Assembly (NCBI GenBank): GCA_007121785.1
Contig: SKJX01000014.1
Coordinates: forward strand, 1-62,634
DNA: 62,634 nucleotides
Source: Nitriliruptoraceae bacterium
Lineage (GTDB): Bacteria; Actinomycetota; Nitriliruptoria; Nitriliruptorales; Nitriliruptoraceae
Direction: 5' to 3'
Shown: positions 43,160 to 54,800 of the stretch, one piece after another
Numbering within the stretch: position 1 is the stretch's first letter
Layout: the number at the start of each line of letters is the position of its first letter
Position numbers and translations under genes: made by a program
Notes under the pieces: model-generated
What the model saw: the letters and a program-made list of their open reading frames with translations, nothing else
The model's database searches: none
Told to the model about the DNA's origin: nothing

Positions 43160-43161
43160 CG

Positions 43162-44871
43162 ATGGCTGCATCCGACCGCGCGCGCTACACCTCGCTGTTC
43201 GGTCCGACCGTGGGTGACCGGATCCGACTCGCCGACACCGACCTGTGGGTCGAGATCACCGAGGACCGGTCGGCCGGCGGCGACGAGGTCGTGTTCGGCG
43301 GCGGCAAGGTGATCCGTGAGTCGATGGGGCAGGCCACCGTCGCCCGAGGTACGGACGTCCCCGACACCGTGATCACCGGCGCGGTCGTGATCGACCACTG
43401 GGGGATCGTCAAGGCGGACGTCGGCATCCGGGACGGTCGCATCACCGCGCTGGGGAAGGCCGGTAACCCGGACACGATGGACGGCGTGCACCCCGACCTG
43501 GTCATCGGCCCGTCGACGGAGGTCATCGCCGGCAACGGCAAGCTGCTCACCGCTGGCGCCGTCGACGTGCATGTCCACCTCACCGCGCCGCAGCTGCTGG
43601 ACGTCGCGTTGAGCACGGGCATCACCACGATCGTCGGCGGCGGTACCGGACCGGCGGAGGGCACCAAGGCCACCACGGTCACCCCGGGAGCGTTCCACCT
43701 GGGCGCGATGCTGCAGGCGCTGGACGACCGCCCCATCAACGTCGCGCTGCTCGGCAAGGGCAACACCGTCTCCCACGCGGCGCTCGAGGAGCAGCTGGTC
43801 GCCGGTGCGTCCGGGTTCAAGCTGCACGAGGACTGGGGGACCACCCCGGCGGCGATCGACGCGTGCCTGACCGTCGCCGATCAGCAGGGTGTGCAGGTGG
43901 CGATCCACACCGACACGCTCAACGAGGCCGGCTACGTCGAGTCCACGCTGGCGGCGATCGCGGGTCGGGCGATCCACACCTTCCACACCGAGGGCGCCGG
44001 CGGCGGGCACGCCCCGGACATCATGACGGTCGCCGCGTTCGATCACGTGCTGCCCAGCTCCACCAACCCGACCCGGCCGCACACCGTCAACACCGTGGAC
44101 GAGCACCTCGACATGCTCATGGTGTGCCACCACCTCAACCCGAGCGTGCCGGAGGACCTCGCGTTCGCGGAGTCGCGGATCCGCCCGTCGACCATCGCGG
44201 CGGAGGACCTGCTGCACGACCTGGGTGCGATCTCGATGATCGGTTCGGACAGCCAGGCGATGGGTCGCATCGGGGAGGTGATCGCACGTACCTGGCAGAC
44301 CGCCCACGTCGCCAAGCGTCGGTGGGGTTCGCTGCCGGGTGACGGCGCGGCGGACAACACCCGCGTCCGGCGTTACGTCGCCAAGTACACGATCGTGCCG
44401 GCGGTCGCGCACGGGCTGGCCGGCCAGGTCGGGTCGGTCGAACGCGACAAGCTCGCCGACCTCGTCCTGTGGGATCCGCGGTTCTTCGGGCTCAAGCCCG
44501 ACCTGGTCCTCAAGGGCGGGTCGATCGCCGCGGCGCAGCTCGGTGACCCCAACGCTTCGATCCCGACACCGGAGCCGGTGATGATGCGGACGATGTTCGG
44601 TGCGGCGCCGGCGTTGGCGGCACGGTCGAGCCTGACCTTCGTCAGCCAAGCCGCGGCCGACGCGACCGTGGGGGAGGAGCTGGGGTTGCGCAGCCAGGTC
44701 GTGGCGGTCGACGACTGCCGTGGGGTGCGCAAGGCCGACCTGCCCAACAACACCGCGACGCCGACGATCGAGATCGACGCCGACACGTTCACGGTCACGA
44801 TCGACGGCGAGGTGGTCGACCCGGACCCGGCCGTGGAGCTGCCGCTCGCGCAGCGCTACCAGCTGTTCTGA
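43162..44871 (+). CDS. ureC: Urease alpha (catalytic) subunit
   Basis: A 569-residue nickel amidohydrolase. HVHLTAPQL (Ni ligands), the carbamylated Lys in [12 protein letters not shown] (about 219), [24 protein letters not shown] and [22 protein letters not shown] (flap Cys/His) are all intact. It hydrolyses urea from allantoate breakdown to ammonia and carbamate. Confidence 0.97.
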   Translation: MAASDRARYTSLFGPTVGDRIRLADTDLWVEITEDRSAGGDEVVFGGGKVIRESMGQATVARGTDVPDTVITGAVVIDHWGIVKADVGIRDGRITALGKAGNPDTMDGVHPDLVIGPSTEVIAGNGKLLTAGAVDVHVHLTAPQLLDVALSTGITTIVGGGTGPAEGTKATTVTPGAFHLGAMLQALDDRPINVALLGKGNTVSHAALEEQLVAGASGFKLHEDWGTTPAAIDACLTVADQQGVQVAIHTDTLNEAGYVESTLAAIAGRAIHTFHTEGAGGGHAPDIMTVAAFDHVLPSSTNPTRPHTVNTVDEHLDMLMVCHHLNPSVPEDLAFAESRIRPSTIAAEDLLHDLGAISMIGSDSQAMGRIGEVIARTWQTAHVAKRRWGSLPGDGAADNTRVRRYVAKYTIVPAVAHGLAGQVGSVERDKLADLVLWDPRFFGLKPDLVLKGGSIAAAQLGDPNASIPTPEPVMMRTMFGAAPALAARSSLTFVSQAAADATVGEELGLRSQVVAVDDCRGVRKADLPNNTATPTIEIDADTFTVTIDGEVVDPDPAVELPLAQRYQLF

Positions 44872-44873
44872 TC

Positions 44874-45548
44874 GTGGATCCCCGGACGCACCTGCCGGTC
44901 GAGGTGTTGCTGCTCGCCGACGGTCGGCTGCCGGCCGGCGGCCACGTCCACTCGGGCGGCATCGAGCAGGCTGTCCACGAGTCGGTGGTCGACGACCTGG
45001 CGTCCCTGACCGCTTGGCTCCACGCCTGGGTGCCGACCGTCGGGGAGGTCGACGCGACGTTGGCTGCGGCAGCCGCTCAGGGGGCCCTGCCGTGGGAGAC
45101 CCTGCTCGCCGAGCACGATGCCCGGGTGCCCGTCCCTTCGCGACGCGAGGCCGCGCGCGCTCGCGGCCGCGCGTGGTTGCGGGTGGCCGATGCCGCGTTC
45201 GGGCCCCTCGCCCTGCCCGTGGCCGCGCACCGCTCCGGGTGGCCGCTGCCGATCGTGACCGGCGCCGTGCTCGTCGCGATCGGCCGGTCACCGAACGACG
45301 CCGCGGTGCTGATCCTGCACGGCGGTGCATCCGAGTGCGCCACCGCGGCCATCCGGCTGCTCGGGCTGGATCCGGTCGGGGTGACCAGCGTGCTGGCGTC
45401 GCTGGTGGAGCCGATCGTGGACACCGCCACGCGTGCCGTCGCGGCGTCCCTGCGGCCAGCCGAGGCGTGGCCGGCGTGGGCGACGCCGGCCCTGGATCTG
45501 GCGACGGCCGCCCACCACGGCCGTGACGACCGCTACTTCGTGACCTGA
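44874..45548 (+). CDS. ureF: Urease accessory protein UreF
   Basis: A 224-residue UreF-family activator with the typical [24 protein letters not shown]-terminus and helical remainder. GTG start 2 bases after ureC. It forms the activation complex with UreD and UreG. Confidence 0.88.
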   Translation: MDPRTHLPVEVLLLADGRLPAGGHVHSGGIEQAVHESVVDDLASLTAWLHAWVPTVGEVDATLAAAAAQGALPWETLLAEHDARVPVPSRREAARARGRAWLRVADAAFGPLALPVAAHRSGWPLPIVTGAVLVAIGRSPNDAAVLILHGGASECATAAIRLLGLDPVGVTSVLASLVEPIVDTATRAVAASLRPAEAWPAWATPALDLATAAHHGRDDRYFVT

Positions 45549-45558
45549 GGAGCCCACC

Positions 45559-46344
45559 GTGTCCCACGACCATCCGCATGACCACCTCCAGCAGGCACGA
45601 CCGGCGGTCGCGCCGACGCGGGACGGATCGCTGCCGCTACGGGTCGGGATCGGGGGTCCGGTCGGAAGCGGGAAGACGGCCCTGATCGCGGCCGTGTGCG
45701 CTGCGCTCCACCGACGCTGGTCGATCGGCGTGATCACCAACGACATCTACACCACCGAGGACGCCGACCGGCTCCGTGCCGACGCGGTGCTCGCCGACGA
45801 CCGGATCGTCGCCGTCCGGACCGGCTGCTGCCCGCACACCGCCGTCCGCGACGACGTCACCGCCAACCGCGACGCGTTCGAGGGGATGCTCGAGACCCAC
45901 CCGGATCTCGACCTGGTGCTGTTCGAGTCCGGTGGCGACAACCTCACGCTCACCTGGTCGCAGGCACTGGTGGATCACGAGGTGTTCGTCCTGGACGTGG
46001 CCGGGGGCGACGATGTCCCCCGCAAGGGCGGCCCGGGCGTGAGCGGCTCGGACCTGTTGGTGATCAACAAGACCGACCTCGCGCCGTACGTCGGCGCTGA
46101 CCTCTCGCTGATGGCTACGGACGCGGCCCGGGTCCGCGGCGGCGGCGACACCCTGCTGGTGTCGCTGGTGAGCTCCGACGGTGCCCGCGACGTGTCGAGG
46201 TGGCTCGATCGGCGGCTGGCGTCCCGGTCGGTGGATCGTGCGCCTGGACGTGGTGCAGCGACCACCGCGGGCGGGTCGCCCCCACCCGTGAACGCCTCGA
46301 CCGGTGATCTGCCACCGCTGCCGTGGGCGGAGATCCGGCCGTGA
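45559..46344 (+). CDS. ureG: Urease accessory GTPase UreG
   Basis: A 261-residue SIMIBI GTPase. P-loop [19 protein letters not shown], the nickel-binding [12 protein letters not shown] (CPH), ESGGDNL and [13 protein letters not shown] are present. A His-rich start ([10 protein letters not shown]) may bind Ni. The C-terminal 45 residues are a Pro/Gly/Arg-rich extension beyond the usual length. Confidence 0.96.
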   Translation: MSHDHPHDHLQQARPAVAPTRDGSLPLRVGIGGPVGSGKTALIAAVCAALHRRWSIGVITNDIYTTEDADRLRADAVLADDRIVAVRTGCCPHTAVRDDVTANRDAFEGMLETHPDLDLVLFESGGDNLTLTWSQALVDHEVFVLDVAGGDDVPRKGGPGVSGSDLLVINKTDLAPYVGADLSLMATDAARVRGGGDTLLVSLVSSDGARDVSRWLDRRLASRSVDRAPGRGAATTAGGSPPPVNASTGDLPPLPWAEIRP

Positions 46345-47243
46345 CGTCCTTCCGGGTCGCCGACGATCGAGCGGGGACCCCGCCGCGGATCGATGGGGGC
46401 ACGCCGAGGTCGGCGATCGGACCGGCCGAACCGGCGTCGCTGGCCGGACGTGCTGCCGTCGCCGGCGACCTGGCCATCCGCGCCGTCACGTCGGCTGGCC
46501 GAACGCGGCTGACCGGCCTGCGATCCGCGTTCCCGATCGCGCTGCGCCGGACCGGTGCCCATCGGGTGCACCTGGTCGGTACCGGTGCGTGGCCGCTCGG
46601 CGGCGACCGGATCCGGTTGAGCGTCGAGGTCGGGCCGGGCGCACGGCTGGACCTCGAAACGGTCGCGGCGAGCGTGGCCTTGCCGGGGCGGGTGTCGGCG
46701 CCTTCGCAGCTGGAGGTGTCCGTCCGGGTCGCGACCGGCGGTCGGCTCCACCTCGATCTCGGGACGATGGTCCTGGCGGCGGGCAGTTGGCACCGGGGGA
46801 GGGTGGACGTCGACCTCGGTCACGATGCGACGTTCGCCTACCGGGACCTGGTCATCCAGGGGCGCGAAGGCGAACGCGGGGGTCGAGGTGAGCTGCGCCT
46901 GGACGTCGTCACCCCGGAGGGGCCCGTCGTGCGCGAACGGCTGGATCGGTCAGGTGGGGTGGCGTCACCTCTGGTCGACGAATCCGCGCGAGCGCTCGGC
47001 AGCGTGGTCGCCGTCGGTGGTGGCCCGCCTCCGGCGGATCCCGCGCTTGCCCGCGGCAACGTCCCGTCGCCCGGTCGTGCCGCCTCCGCGACGGTCGGGC
47101 CCGTCGGTGCCCGCGGTGCGATCCTGGACCTGCCGATGGACGGGTGGCGTGCGGTCGCGCTCGGCTCCGACGTCGCGACCGTCGACGCCTGGCTGGAGGA
47201 TGTCTGGACAGCCGCGTGTCAGCCCGTCGCCGCGCACCGCTAG
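46341..47243 (+). CDS. ureD: Urease accessory protein UreD/UreH
   Basis: About 300 residues from a GTG that overlaps the ureG stop. UreD features: [36 protein letters not shown] and [17 protein letters not shown]. It scaffolds UreF-UreG on the apo-urease. No ureE gene lies in the cluster, so nickel delivery may rely on the UreG His-rich tail or a distant protein. Confidence 0.9.
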   Translation: MTSFRVADDRAGTPPRIDGGTPRSAIGPAEPASLAGRAAVAGDLAIRAVTSAGRTRLTGLRSAFPIALRRTGAHRVHLVGTGAWPLGGDRIRLSVEVGPGARLDLETVAASVALPGRVSAPSQLEVSVRVATGGRLHLDLGTMVLAAGSWHRGRVDVDLGHDATFAYRDLVIQGREGERGGRGELRLDVVTPEGPVVRERLDRSGGVASPLVDESARALGSVVAVGGGPPPADPALARGNVPSPGRAASATVGPVGARGAILDLPMDGWRAVALGSDVATVDAWLEDVWTAACQPVAAHR

Positions 47244-47307
47244 CTTCGGCGTCCATCGACGCGGCATGTCCGCCGGGTGAGCGTTGCCGTACGTGGGAGG
47301 TCGTGGC

Positions 47308-48702
47308 ATGGACGGGCTCCCGCGGCTGGTGGTGGCCGGCACCCGTTCCGGCGTCGGCAAGACGACCGTCGCCACCGGTCTGATGGCCGCCCTGACCGCT
47401 CGCGGCCTGACGGTCTCCAACCACAAGGTGGGCCCGGACTTCATCGACGCCGGCTACCACGCGGTGGCGACGGGTCGACCGCCCCGCAACCTCGACGCCT
47501 TCATGCACGGGCCCGACCGCATCCCCGGGCTTCTCGCGCACGCGGCTGCCGGTGCCGACGTCGCGATCGTGGAAGGCGTGATGGGGATGTACGACGGTCG
47601 CGGTGCCGGCGACGAGGCATCCACCGCGCACATCGCCCGGCTGCTGCGTGCCCCGGTGGTACTGGTGGTCGACGCCGCGGCCGCCTCGCGGTCGGTCGCC
47701 GCGGAGATCCACGGGTTCGCGACCTTCGATCCGACCGTGCGGATCGGCGGGGTCATCCTCAACGGGTTGGGATCCGAGGCCCATGAGCAGCTGGTCCGCG
47801 ATGCGCTCGCGCCGCTCGAGATCCCCGTGATCGGGGCGCTGCACCGCCACGACGACCTCGCGGCACCGTCCCGCCACCTCGGGCTCGTCCCCGCCGCGGA
47901 ACGATCCGAGGCGGCCGATCGCACCGTCGCCGAGCTCGGCCGCGCCGTCGAAGCCGCCGTGGATCTGGACGCCGTCGTGCGGTTGGCGCAGGCCGCGCCG
48001 GCGCTGGCCGACGACCCTTGGTCGCCGGATGTCGCCGTCGGCACGCCGGTCGCGGGCACGCCACGGATCGCCGTCGCCGGCGGCCGTGCCTTCACGTTCG
48101 TCTACCAGGAGCATCGCGAGCTGCTCACCGCGGCCGGCGCGGAGGTGGTCACCTTCGATCCCCTCATCGACGAGACGTTGCCGCCCGACACCGACGGGGT
48201 CTACCTCGGCGGCGGGTTCCCGGAGACCCACGCATCTGAGCTCGCGGCGAACGTGCGGCTGGCGACCGAGCTGCGGGCGCTGGCCGCCGCGGGTGGCCCG
48301 ATCGTCGCCGAGTGCGGGGGGCTGCTGTACCTGTGCCGGGAGCTGGACGGGCAGGCGATGGTCGGGCTCCTGGACGCCACCGCCACCTTCACCGACGGGC
48401 TGACGTTGGGCTACCGGGAAGCTCGCTCGCTCACCGCCGGGGCGCTCGGCCCGGCCGGAACCGTCCTGCGTGGCCACGAGTTCCACCGCACCACGGTGAC
48501 GCCTCGCGCCGGTGAGCGGCCCGCCTGGGAGCTCGAGGGGCGGGCGCACCGCACCGCCGAAGGGTTCGTCGCCGGCAGCGTGCACGCCAGCTACCTGCAT
48601 GCGGCCTGGGTCGGGGCGCCGCACGTCGCACGGTGCTTCGTCGCCGCCGCGTCCGAGCCCGCTGCCGGACGGCCAGCGACGTCCGCTGATGCCTCGAGGT
48701 GA
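47308..48702 (+). CDS. cobB: Cobyrinate a,c-diamide synthase
   Basis: A 464-residue two-domain amidoligase of cobalamin synthesis. The N-terminal ATPase has P-loop GTRSGVGKTT (about 12-21), KVGPDFIDAGYH and VEGVMGMYDG. The C-terminal glutaminase has the nucleophile Cys in VAECGGLLYL (about 333) and a His near GSVHASYLH. The ATG at 47308 has GGGAGG upstream. Other corrin genes are not in the window. Confidence 0.93.
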   Translation: MDGLPRLVVAGTRSGVGKTTVATGLMAALTARGLTVSNHKVGPDFIDAGYHAVATGRPPRNLDAFMHGPDRIPGLLAHAAAGADVAIVEGVMGMYDGRGAGDEASTAHIARLLRAPVVLVVDAAAASRSVAAEIHGFATFDPTVRIGGVILNGLGSEAHEQLVRDALAPLEIPVIGALHRHDDLAAPSRHLGLVPAAERSEAADRTVAELGRAVEAAVDLDAVVRLAQAAPALADDPWSPDVAVGTPVAGTPRIAVAGGRAFTFVYQEHRELLTAAGAEVVTFDPLIDETLPPDTDGVYLGGGFPETHASELAANVRLATELRALAAAGGPIVAECGGLLYLCRELDGQAMVGLLDATATFTDGLTLGYREARSLTAGALGPAGTVLRGHEFHRTTVTPRAGERPAWELEGRAHRTAEGFVAGSVHASYLHAAWVGAPHVARCFVAAASEPAAGRPATSADASR

Positions 48703-48708
48703 GCGGCG

Positions 48709-49185
48709 CTACCGGAGGATCACGACCGGGCAGCGGGAGTGGGACACGCACTTCTGCGACACCGACCCCAGAAGCAAACCCTTGAAGCCGCCGTAGCCGC
48801 GGCTGCCCATCACCAGCAGGTCCGCGTTGCGGCTCAGCTCCACGAGCACGTCCGCCGGGTCGCGGGGGACGACCAGGGTCTCGACCTGGCCACGCTTCGG
48901 TGTGTCGACGACCGACTCGAGGATCCTCGCGGCTGCGGACTCGGCGTGCTGGCGGACCTGCTCCTCCTGCTGCTGCCGCCACTCGCGCTCCTGCTCACGC
49001 AGGTCATCGGTGAGGGTCCCCGGCATCGCCGAGTAGGAGTAGGTGTATGGGCTGCGGACCCGCGCCGGCTCGTAGGCGTGCACCATGGTGACCCGTGCGT
49101 CCCGTAGCTGGGCCTCCTCGATCGCCCACCGAAGCGCACGCTTCGAGTGCTCCGAGCCGTCCACTCCGACCAGGATGCGTGCCAA
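48709..49185 (-). CDS. Universal stress protein (ATP-binding UspA type)
   Basis: A 158-residue Usp-domain protein with the ATP-binding signature GSRGYGGFKGLLLGSVS (G-2x-G-9x-GS) near residue 126 and the N-terminal ILVGVDGSEHSKRALRWA. The TTG start is supported by GAGGAG six bases upstream. Confidence 0.93.
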   Translation of the reverse strand: MARILVGVDGSEHSKRALRWAIEEAQLRDARVTMVHAYEPARVRSPYTYSYSAMPGTLTDDLREQEREWRQQQEEQVRQHAESAAARILESVVDTPKRGQVETLVVPRDPADVLVELSRNADLLVMGSRGYGGFKGLLLGSVSQKCVSHSRCPVVILR

Positions 49186-49400
49186 GATCGCTCCTCACGT
49201 GCGGTGTGGCCACACCGTGGCTGGCCCCGAGCTACACGACAAGGGACCAAGGGCCGTACTGCTCGCGCACGAGTCCCGGATCCCTGGGCCCATCGGCGGA
49301 TGGGAGGTGGACGTCGAGGTGGTGTCCGGCAGCCACCACCTCGATGGCCTCGCGGAGCCCGGCATCAGCACCAGCTTGCACCGGTGCGTCCTGGAGCAGG

Positions 49401-50927
49401 TCAGGGGCCGTCGTCCGCGTACTCCTGGGCACGGGACGCCTGGAGCTCGTGCATCCGCTGTTTGCCCGGCATGAAGAACGCGCCGATCAACGCCAGGACC
49501 GAGAACCCGAAGGCGACCTGGAACAGCCGGTTGTAGGCGGCTTGTGCCTCCAGCAGTTGGCCCGCGTCGCTGACGTTCGGTGCGACCGCTCCGAGCTGGG
49601 CAGTGAGGATCGCCGCGAGCACCGCCGTGGCGAGGGCGCCGGCGACCTGACGGTTCAGCGAGCGAAGCGCTGCGGCATGGGTGATGAAGCGGTTCTGCAG
49701 CGAGTTCATGCCGGCGACGTTCAACGGGATCCGCATCAGCCCGGTTCCCAGCCCTTGGACGAGGAGCACGAGCACGATCCACGACGCTGGCGTCTGCGGC
49801 TGCAACGTCGCGAGTTGCCAGGTCGTGAAGCACAGCACGGTCAGGCCACAGACCATCGGGACGCGGGCACCGATGCGGTCGGCCAGCCACCCGCCGAGCG
49901 CCATCGTCAGCGCCACACCGACGGCCGCGGGCGCCAGCATCAGCCCGACCTCCTGCGCGGAGGCGCCCCGGACGACCTGCAGTTCGATCGGGAGGAAGTT
50001 CAGGCGGGCGAACTGCACGATGGTGATCAGCCAGACCATCAACAGCGACAAGCCGAAGATCGGGACGCCGAACAGCCGCAGTTCGAGGATCGGGTGGTCG
50101 TGGCGGAGCGTCCGGCGGGCCAGCCAGGCGAGCAGGACCGCACCGGTCAGCGCGACGCCGACGGTGGCCGGTGACGCGAAACCCCAGCTCGGTGCCTGGC
50201 GAGCACCGAGCACCACCAGGCCGATGCCGGTGAACGCCAGCGCCCAACCCACCGCGTCCAACGGGCGATGCTGCCGCTTGCCGGGGTCCTTCAGGAGCCG
50301 GGCCGCGAGGACGACCGCCAGCACCGCGATGGGGACCAGCACCGCGAAGATAAGGCGCCAGCTGCCCTGGGTGACGAGGATGCCTCCGATCGGCGGGCCC
50401 AACGCCGGACCGGCCATGATGGCCACGCCACGGATACCGAGCACCAGGCCGCGCCGGTGCGGAGGGAACTCGCCGAGCACCATCGCCATGCCCAGCGGCA
50501 TCAGCGCACCGCCACCCGCTCCCTGCACGAACCGGGAGATGAGGAGCGTGCCGAGCGTCGGGGCGAGCGCGCAGGCCACCGAACCGACCGCGAACAGGGC
50601 CAAGCAGGCGAGGTAGAGCCGTTTGTGGCCCAGACGGTCGGCCAGCCAGGCGGTCGCAGGCTGCACCGCCACGACCGCGAGCAGGTAGGTGGTGATGACC
50701 CAGTCGACGTCCAACCCGCCGACCGTGCCCAGGTCCTGGGCGATGTCCGGCAACGCGACCCCCAACACGGTGGTGTTGAGGACGACGAGGTAGCTGCCGG
50801 TCAGCACGACCCCCATGACCACCCACGGGTACCAGCCTCCGCGCGGCGCGACGGTCGCGTCCACGTGCGCTGAGGGGTCGTCTCCGGCTGGTCTGCGGGG
50901 TCGGCTTGGTCTGCGGGGTCGGCGCAT
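49401..50927 (-). CDS. DHA2-family multidrug efflux transporter (EmrB/QacA type)
   Basis: About 508 residues with 14 predicted transmembrane helices. Family motifs: LNTTVLGVALPDIAQDL (motif D1), WLADRLGHKRLYL (motif A) and GPALGPPIGGIL (motif C, antiporter). The ATG at 50927 has GGGAGG directly adjacent, a poor spacing, so the true start may be slightly downstream; upstream extension has no support. Proton-driven export of drugs or lipophilic compounds is the family role. Confidence 0.9.
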   Translation of the reverse strand: MRRPRRPSRPRRPAGDDPSAHVDATVAPRGGWYPWVVMGVVLTGSYLVVLNTTVLGVALPDIAQDLGTVGGLDVDWVITTYLLAVVAVQPATAWLADRLGHKRLYLACLALFAVGSVACALAPTLGTLLISRFVQGAGGGALMPLGMAMVLGEFPPHRRGLVLGIRGVAIMAGPALGPPIGGILVTQGSWRLIFAVLVPIAVLAVVLAARLLKDPGKRQHRPLDAVGWALAFTGIGLVVLGARQAPSWGFASPATVGVALTGAVLLAWLARRTLRHDHPILELRLFGVPIFGLSLLMVWLITIVQFARLNFLPIELQVVRGASAQEVGLMLAPAAVGVALTMALGGWLADRIGARVPMVCGLTVLCFTTWQLATLQPQTPASWIVLVLLVQGLGTGLMRIPLNVAGMNSLQNRFITHAAALRSLNRQVAGALATAVLAAILTAQLGAVAPNVSDAGQLLEAQAAYNRLFQVAFGFSVLALIGAFFMPGKQRMHELQASRAQEYADDGP

Positions 50928-51156
50928 CCTCCCGAGGCTACTGCCCTCGTCCGGCGCTCCCTCGCACGCCGGCGACGGGGCGCGGCCCGTCCAGACCGGT
51001 GTCGGACACGAGCCGGTGACCAACCAGCGGGGAACGGCTGGCCGGCGCCCCCGTCGGATCGCCGGCCTGCCGCAGCCTCACGCACGTCGCCCCTGGCTTG
51101 AGGTTCACCGCCCCTCGGTCTCGTGCTGCCCTCGGATCCGGCGCGACGTCACCGGC

Positions 51157-51504
51157 TTACTGAGCAGCCTCAGCAACCTCATCGCAGTAGATGGCGAGCA
51201 CGCGGGAGTAGACGCCAGGCCCCTCCTCGATCGTGGCATCCTCGATGCCGTACGTATCTTCGAGGAACGTCTCGTAACCATCCGGAACGCTCCCCGTGAC
51301 CGCGGTGTCGGAGGTCCATTCGCCGATGAGAGGGAAGTTCTCCCCGCCGTCCTTAGCCCACATCGACCACTCCACGCCGATGTACGGACAGCCCTTGCCC
51401 TGAGAGTCGGGGTCTGCCGCCTGGCCCTGGGCGGCCGCCGGTGCGGCCATGGCCCCCATGAGCAGACCAACGGCCATCATCAGTCCGAGCATCCTTCTGC
51501 GCAT
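51157..51504 (-). CDS. Small secreted protein
   Basis: A 115-residue protein from an ATG with GGAGG upstream. A clear Sec signal peptide (MRRRMLGLMMAVGLLMGAMA, cleavage after PAAAQ or AAA) precedes an acidic mature part with two Cys (GKGCPYIGVEW, AIYCDE), likely a disulphide. No family recognised. It is divergent from the large SARP-kinase gene, with heptamer repeats in the gap, so it could be a target. Confidence 0.75.
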   Translation of the reverse strand: MRRRMLGLMMAVGLLMGAMAAPAAAQGQAADPDSQGKGCPYIGVEWSMWAKDGGENFPLIGEWTSDTAVTGSVPDGYETFLEDTYGIEDATIEEGPGVYSRVLAIYCDEVAEAAQ

Positions 51505-51851
51505 CACGTGCCTCCGATCTCGTCGTTCCCCCCGGCGGCCGCACCGAGAGTGGCTCAGACCGCCTCTTCCTCGTGTGGGGGAGTTCGTGCCGGGCACGAT
51601 GGACGCGACCGCTTCGAGGACGCTCAACGACCGCTCAACTCCCTCGTTGAGCGCCCCAGGAAAGCGCTCGCGCGCTCACCCGCACGGGCAGTCGGGGCCG
51701 GTGTGCCGGTGAGCGCGGAGAGCGACCCCGCGCGGCAGAGGCCGGTACGGTTGGGGACGGGGACGGCCCGATCGTGCGTGGGAGCGACCGGGTGGGACCG
51801 AGGAGATGGTCCTCACGATCCCGCGACTGAGCCGAGCCGCCCTGCGAGGGG
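51505..51851. promoter_or_regulatory. Divergent control region with SARP-like heptamer repeats
   Basis: A 347-base gap with no convincing gene. Two GCTCAAC heptamers (51622-51628, 51633-51639) are 11 bp apart, the arrangement bound by SARP regulators. An inverted copy lies at 51644-51653, making a perfect 10-bp inverted repeat CGCTCAACGA / TCGTTGAGCG. The position, about 200 bases before the SARP gene and 118 before the secreted-protein gene, fits control of both. Confidence 0.45.
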
Positions 51852-54800
51852 GTGGTGGAGCAGAGGGTCGACGTGCGGTTCCTGGTGCTTGGGCCGGTGG
51901 AGGTCACCACGGCTGATGGGGACAGCCTGCCGGTAGGCGGCCCGAAGCAACGGCTGGTCCTCGCGCTGCTCGTGGTCGCTGCTGGTCGGGTGGTGCCGAT
52001 CGACCGGCTCGTGACGGCGTTGTGGCCGGAGGATGCGCCCGCGGACCCGCGCCGCTCTCTGCAGGTCTACATCTCGAACCTGCGGCGGACGCTGGACGGT
52101 GACGTCGACGTCGAGCACCGCGACGACGGCTACGTCCTGCACCTCGATCCCGAGCAGGTCGATGCGCTGCGCTTCGCACGCCTGGTCGACGAGGGCGAGG
52201 AGCGACTCGCGGACGATCCCGACCACGCCGCGACGACGCTGCGGGAAGCGTTGGAGCTGTGGCGGGGTCGGCCCTTCGGTGCGCTCGCGGACGAACCGTC
52301 GTTGGTCGCCGAGGTGGAGCGGCTGGAGGAGCTGCACCGACGCGGGGTCGAACGCCGCATCGATGCGGACCTCGCGCTCGGCCTCCACGCGCAACTGATC
52401 GGTGAACTGCGGGAGCTGACCGCGAGCTTCCCCCTGTGGGAGCACCTCTGGTTCCAACTGATGACCGCGCTGCACCGCTCCGGACGGCAGGCCGAGGCGC
52501 TGGACGCCTACGAGCGCGCGCGGCAGACCCTGGCCGAGGAGCTGGGGATCGACCCCTCACCTCGGCTCCAGGAACTGCACACCAAGGTGCTCCGCCAGGT
52601 GCCTGACCCGGGCCGACCGGAGAGCGCTGACGAACCGTCCCGCGTCGTCACCCCACCGTCGACCACGCCCGGTCCGACGCCCCGCTCGGCACGCAGCTAC
52701 GAGCTGCTCGAGGAGGTCGGTTCCGGAGGCTTCGGGGTCGTCTACCGGGGCCGGCAACCCGGCATCGACCGGGACGTCGCCGTCAAGGTGATCCGTCCGG
52801 AACACGCCAACGATCCGCGGTTCATCCGACGGTTCGAGATCGAGGCCCAGACCGTCGCCAGGCTCGAGCACCTGCACATCGTCCCGCTGTACGACTACTG
52901 GCGTGAGCCGGATGCCGCCTACCTGGTGATGCGTTGGTTGCGCGGCGGCAGCCTCGCCCAGGCGCTCCGGCGTGGCCCGTGGAACCTGCGCCCGGCCACG
53001 GACCTGATCAGCCAGGTCGCTGCCGCGTTGGACGTCGCGCACCGTCACGGCATCGCCCACCTCGACGTCAAGCCGGCGAACGTGCTGCTCGACGAGGAGG
53101 ACCACGCCTACCTGTCCGACTTCGGCATCGCCCGCGGCATCGAGGATCCGCCGGTCAGTCCCGGATCCCATCCGTACCTGACACCCGAGCACGTCAGTGG
53201 CGGCCCACTCACCGCGGCGACGGACATCTTCGGGCTGGGACTGCTCACCTTCGAGCTGCTGACCGGCCGTCACCCCTACGAGGGAGAGGCGCCGGACTCG
53301 TTGTCGCAGCGGGTGCTGCGCCAACCGCTGCCGACGCTGCGGGAGCTGCGCAGCGACCTTCCGTCGTACGTCGAGGACGTCCTGTCGCGTGCGACCGCCG
53401 TCGACCCCAACGAACGGTTCGCGGGTGCCGGCGATCTCGCGGCCGCCCTCCGGGACGGCCGACGCGAGGAGCCAACGCCGGCTCCGGCGGTCATCTCGGC
53501 CCGGAACCCGTACAAGGGGCTCCAGGCCTTCCAGGAGGCGGACGCCGGCGACTTCTTCGGCCGTGAACACCTCGTGCGGCAGCTCATCGACCGGCTCGGT
53601 CACCACGGCACGTCCGGACGGTTCATCGCCGTCATCGGCCCCAGTGGGAGCGGGAAGTCGAGCCTGGTCCGGGCCGGCCTCGTACCGGCTGTGCGACATG
53701 GTGAGATCGCCGGCTCGGACCGGTGGTTCGTCACCACGATGGTGCCCGGTGCAACGCCCGTGGCGGAGCTCAAGCGCGCGCTGATCGATGTCGCCGTCGC
53801 CGATCGCGACGAGGTCCGCGCTGCCCTCGCTGATGGCGACGCTGGCTTGGCTCGAGCGGTTCAGCTGGCCCTGCCTGACGACGGCGGCCAGCTCCTGCTC
53901 CTCATCGATCAGTTCGAGGAGCTCTTCTCGGTCGCGTCGGCAGCGGAGCGGGAGAGGTTCGTCCGGCTGCTCCAGCATGCGGTCACGGATGCTCGGTCAC
54001 CGCTGAAGGTGGTCGTGACCCTGCGAGCGGACTTCTTCGACCATCCGTTGCTCGATGCACGGCTCGGTGAGCTCGTCGCCAGCCACACGGTTCCCGTGGC
54101 GACGCTTTCGGTGGAGGAGCTCGAACGCGTGATCGTGCAACCGGCGCGGGCGGTCGGCGTGCACGTCGACCGTGATCTCGTGGCCCAGATCGTCGCGGAC
54201 GTGGTCCAGGCACCCGGTGCCCTCCCGCTGCTGCAGTACGCCTTGACCGAGCTCTTCGCCCGACGATCCGGTGATCGACTGACGCTGGACGGCTACCGCG
54301 CCATCGGGGGGTTACACGGCGCCCTGGGTGGCCGTGCCGAAGCCCTGTACGCATCGCTCGATGCTGCCGGCCAGCAGGTGTGCCACCAGGTGTTCCTCCG
54401 CCTGGTGACGATCGGTGAGGTCAGCACAGGGACCCGACGGCGGGTGACCCGCGAGGAACTCGCCGGCCTGGCCAGTCCCGACGTCCTCGACGAGGTGCTT
54501 GAGACCTACGGTCGTCACCGCCTGCTGACCTTCGACCGCGAGCCGGCGACGCGCCTGCCGACGGTCGAGGTGGCACACGAGGCCCTGCTGGAGGCCTGGG
54601 ATCGCCTCCGCGGGTGGATCGACGTCGCACGAGACGATCTGCACATGCATCGGCGGCTCGAGGCCGCGGTCGAGGAGTGGCGGGCTGCTGAGCGCAGCGA
54701 CGGCTACCTGCTCGAGGGGCTGCGCCTCTCGGCGTTCGAGGAGTGGGCCGATCGATCGCTCCTGTCGCTGACGACCGACGAACGCGAGCTGCTCACCGCC

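Noticed and set aside
42268..45585. 1105-codon open frame antisense to the urease genes
   Set aside because: Low-complexity Arg/Gly/Val translation, fully covered by well-identified ureA-ureF on the other strand; typical high-GC antisense artefact. The same applies to long antisense frames at 3570-5411, 13288-15225 and 2023-3495.
49232..49432. 66-codon frame between the universal stress protein and MFS genes
   Set aside because: Overlaps the MFS 3' end, no ribosome binding site and no recognisable motif.
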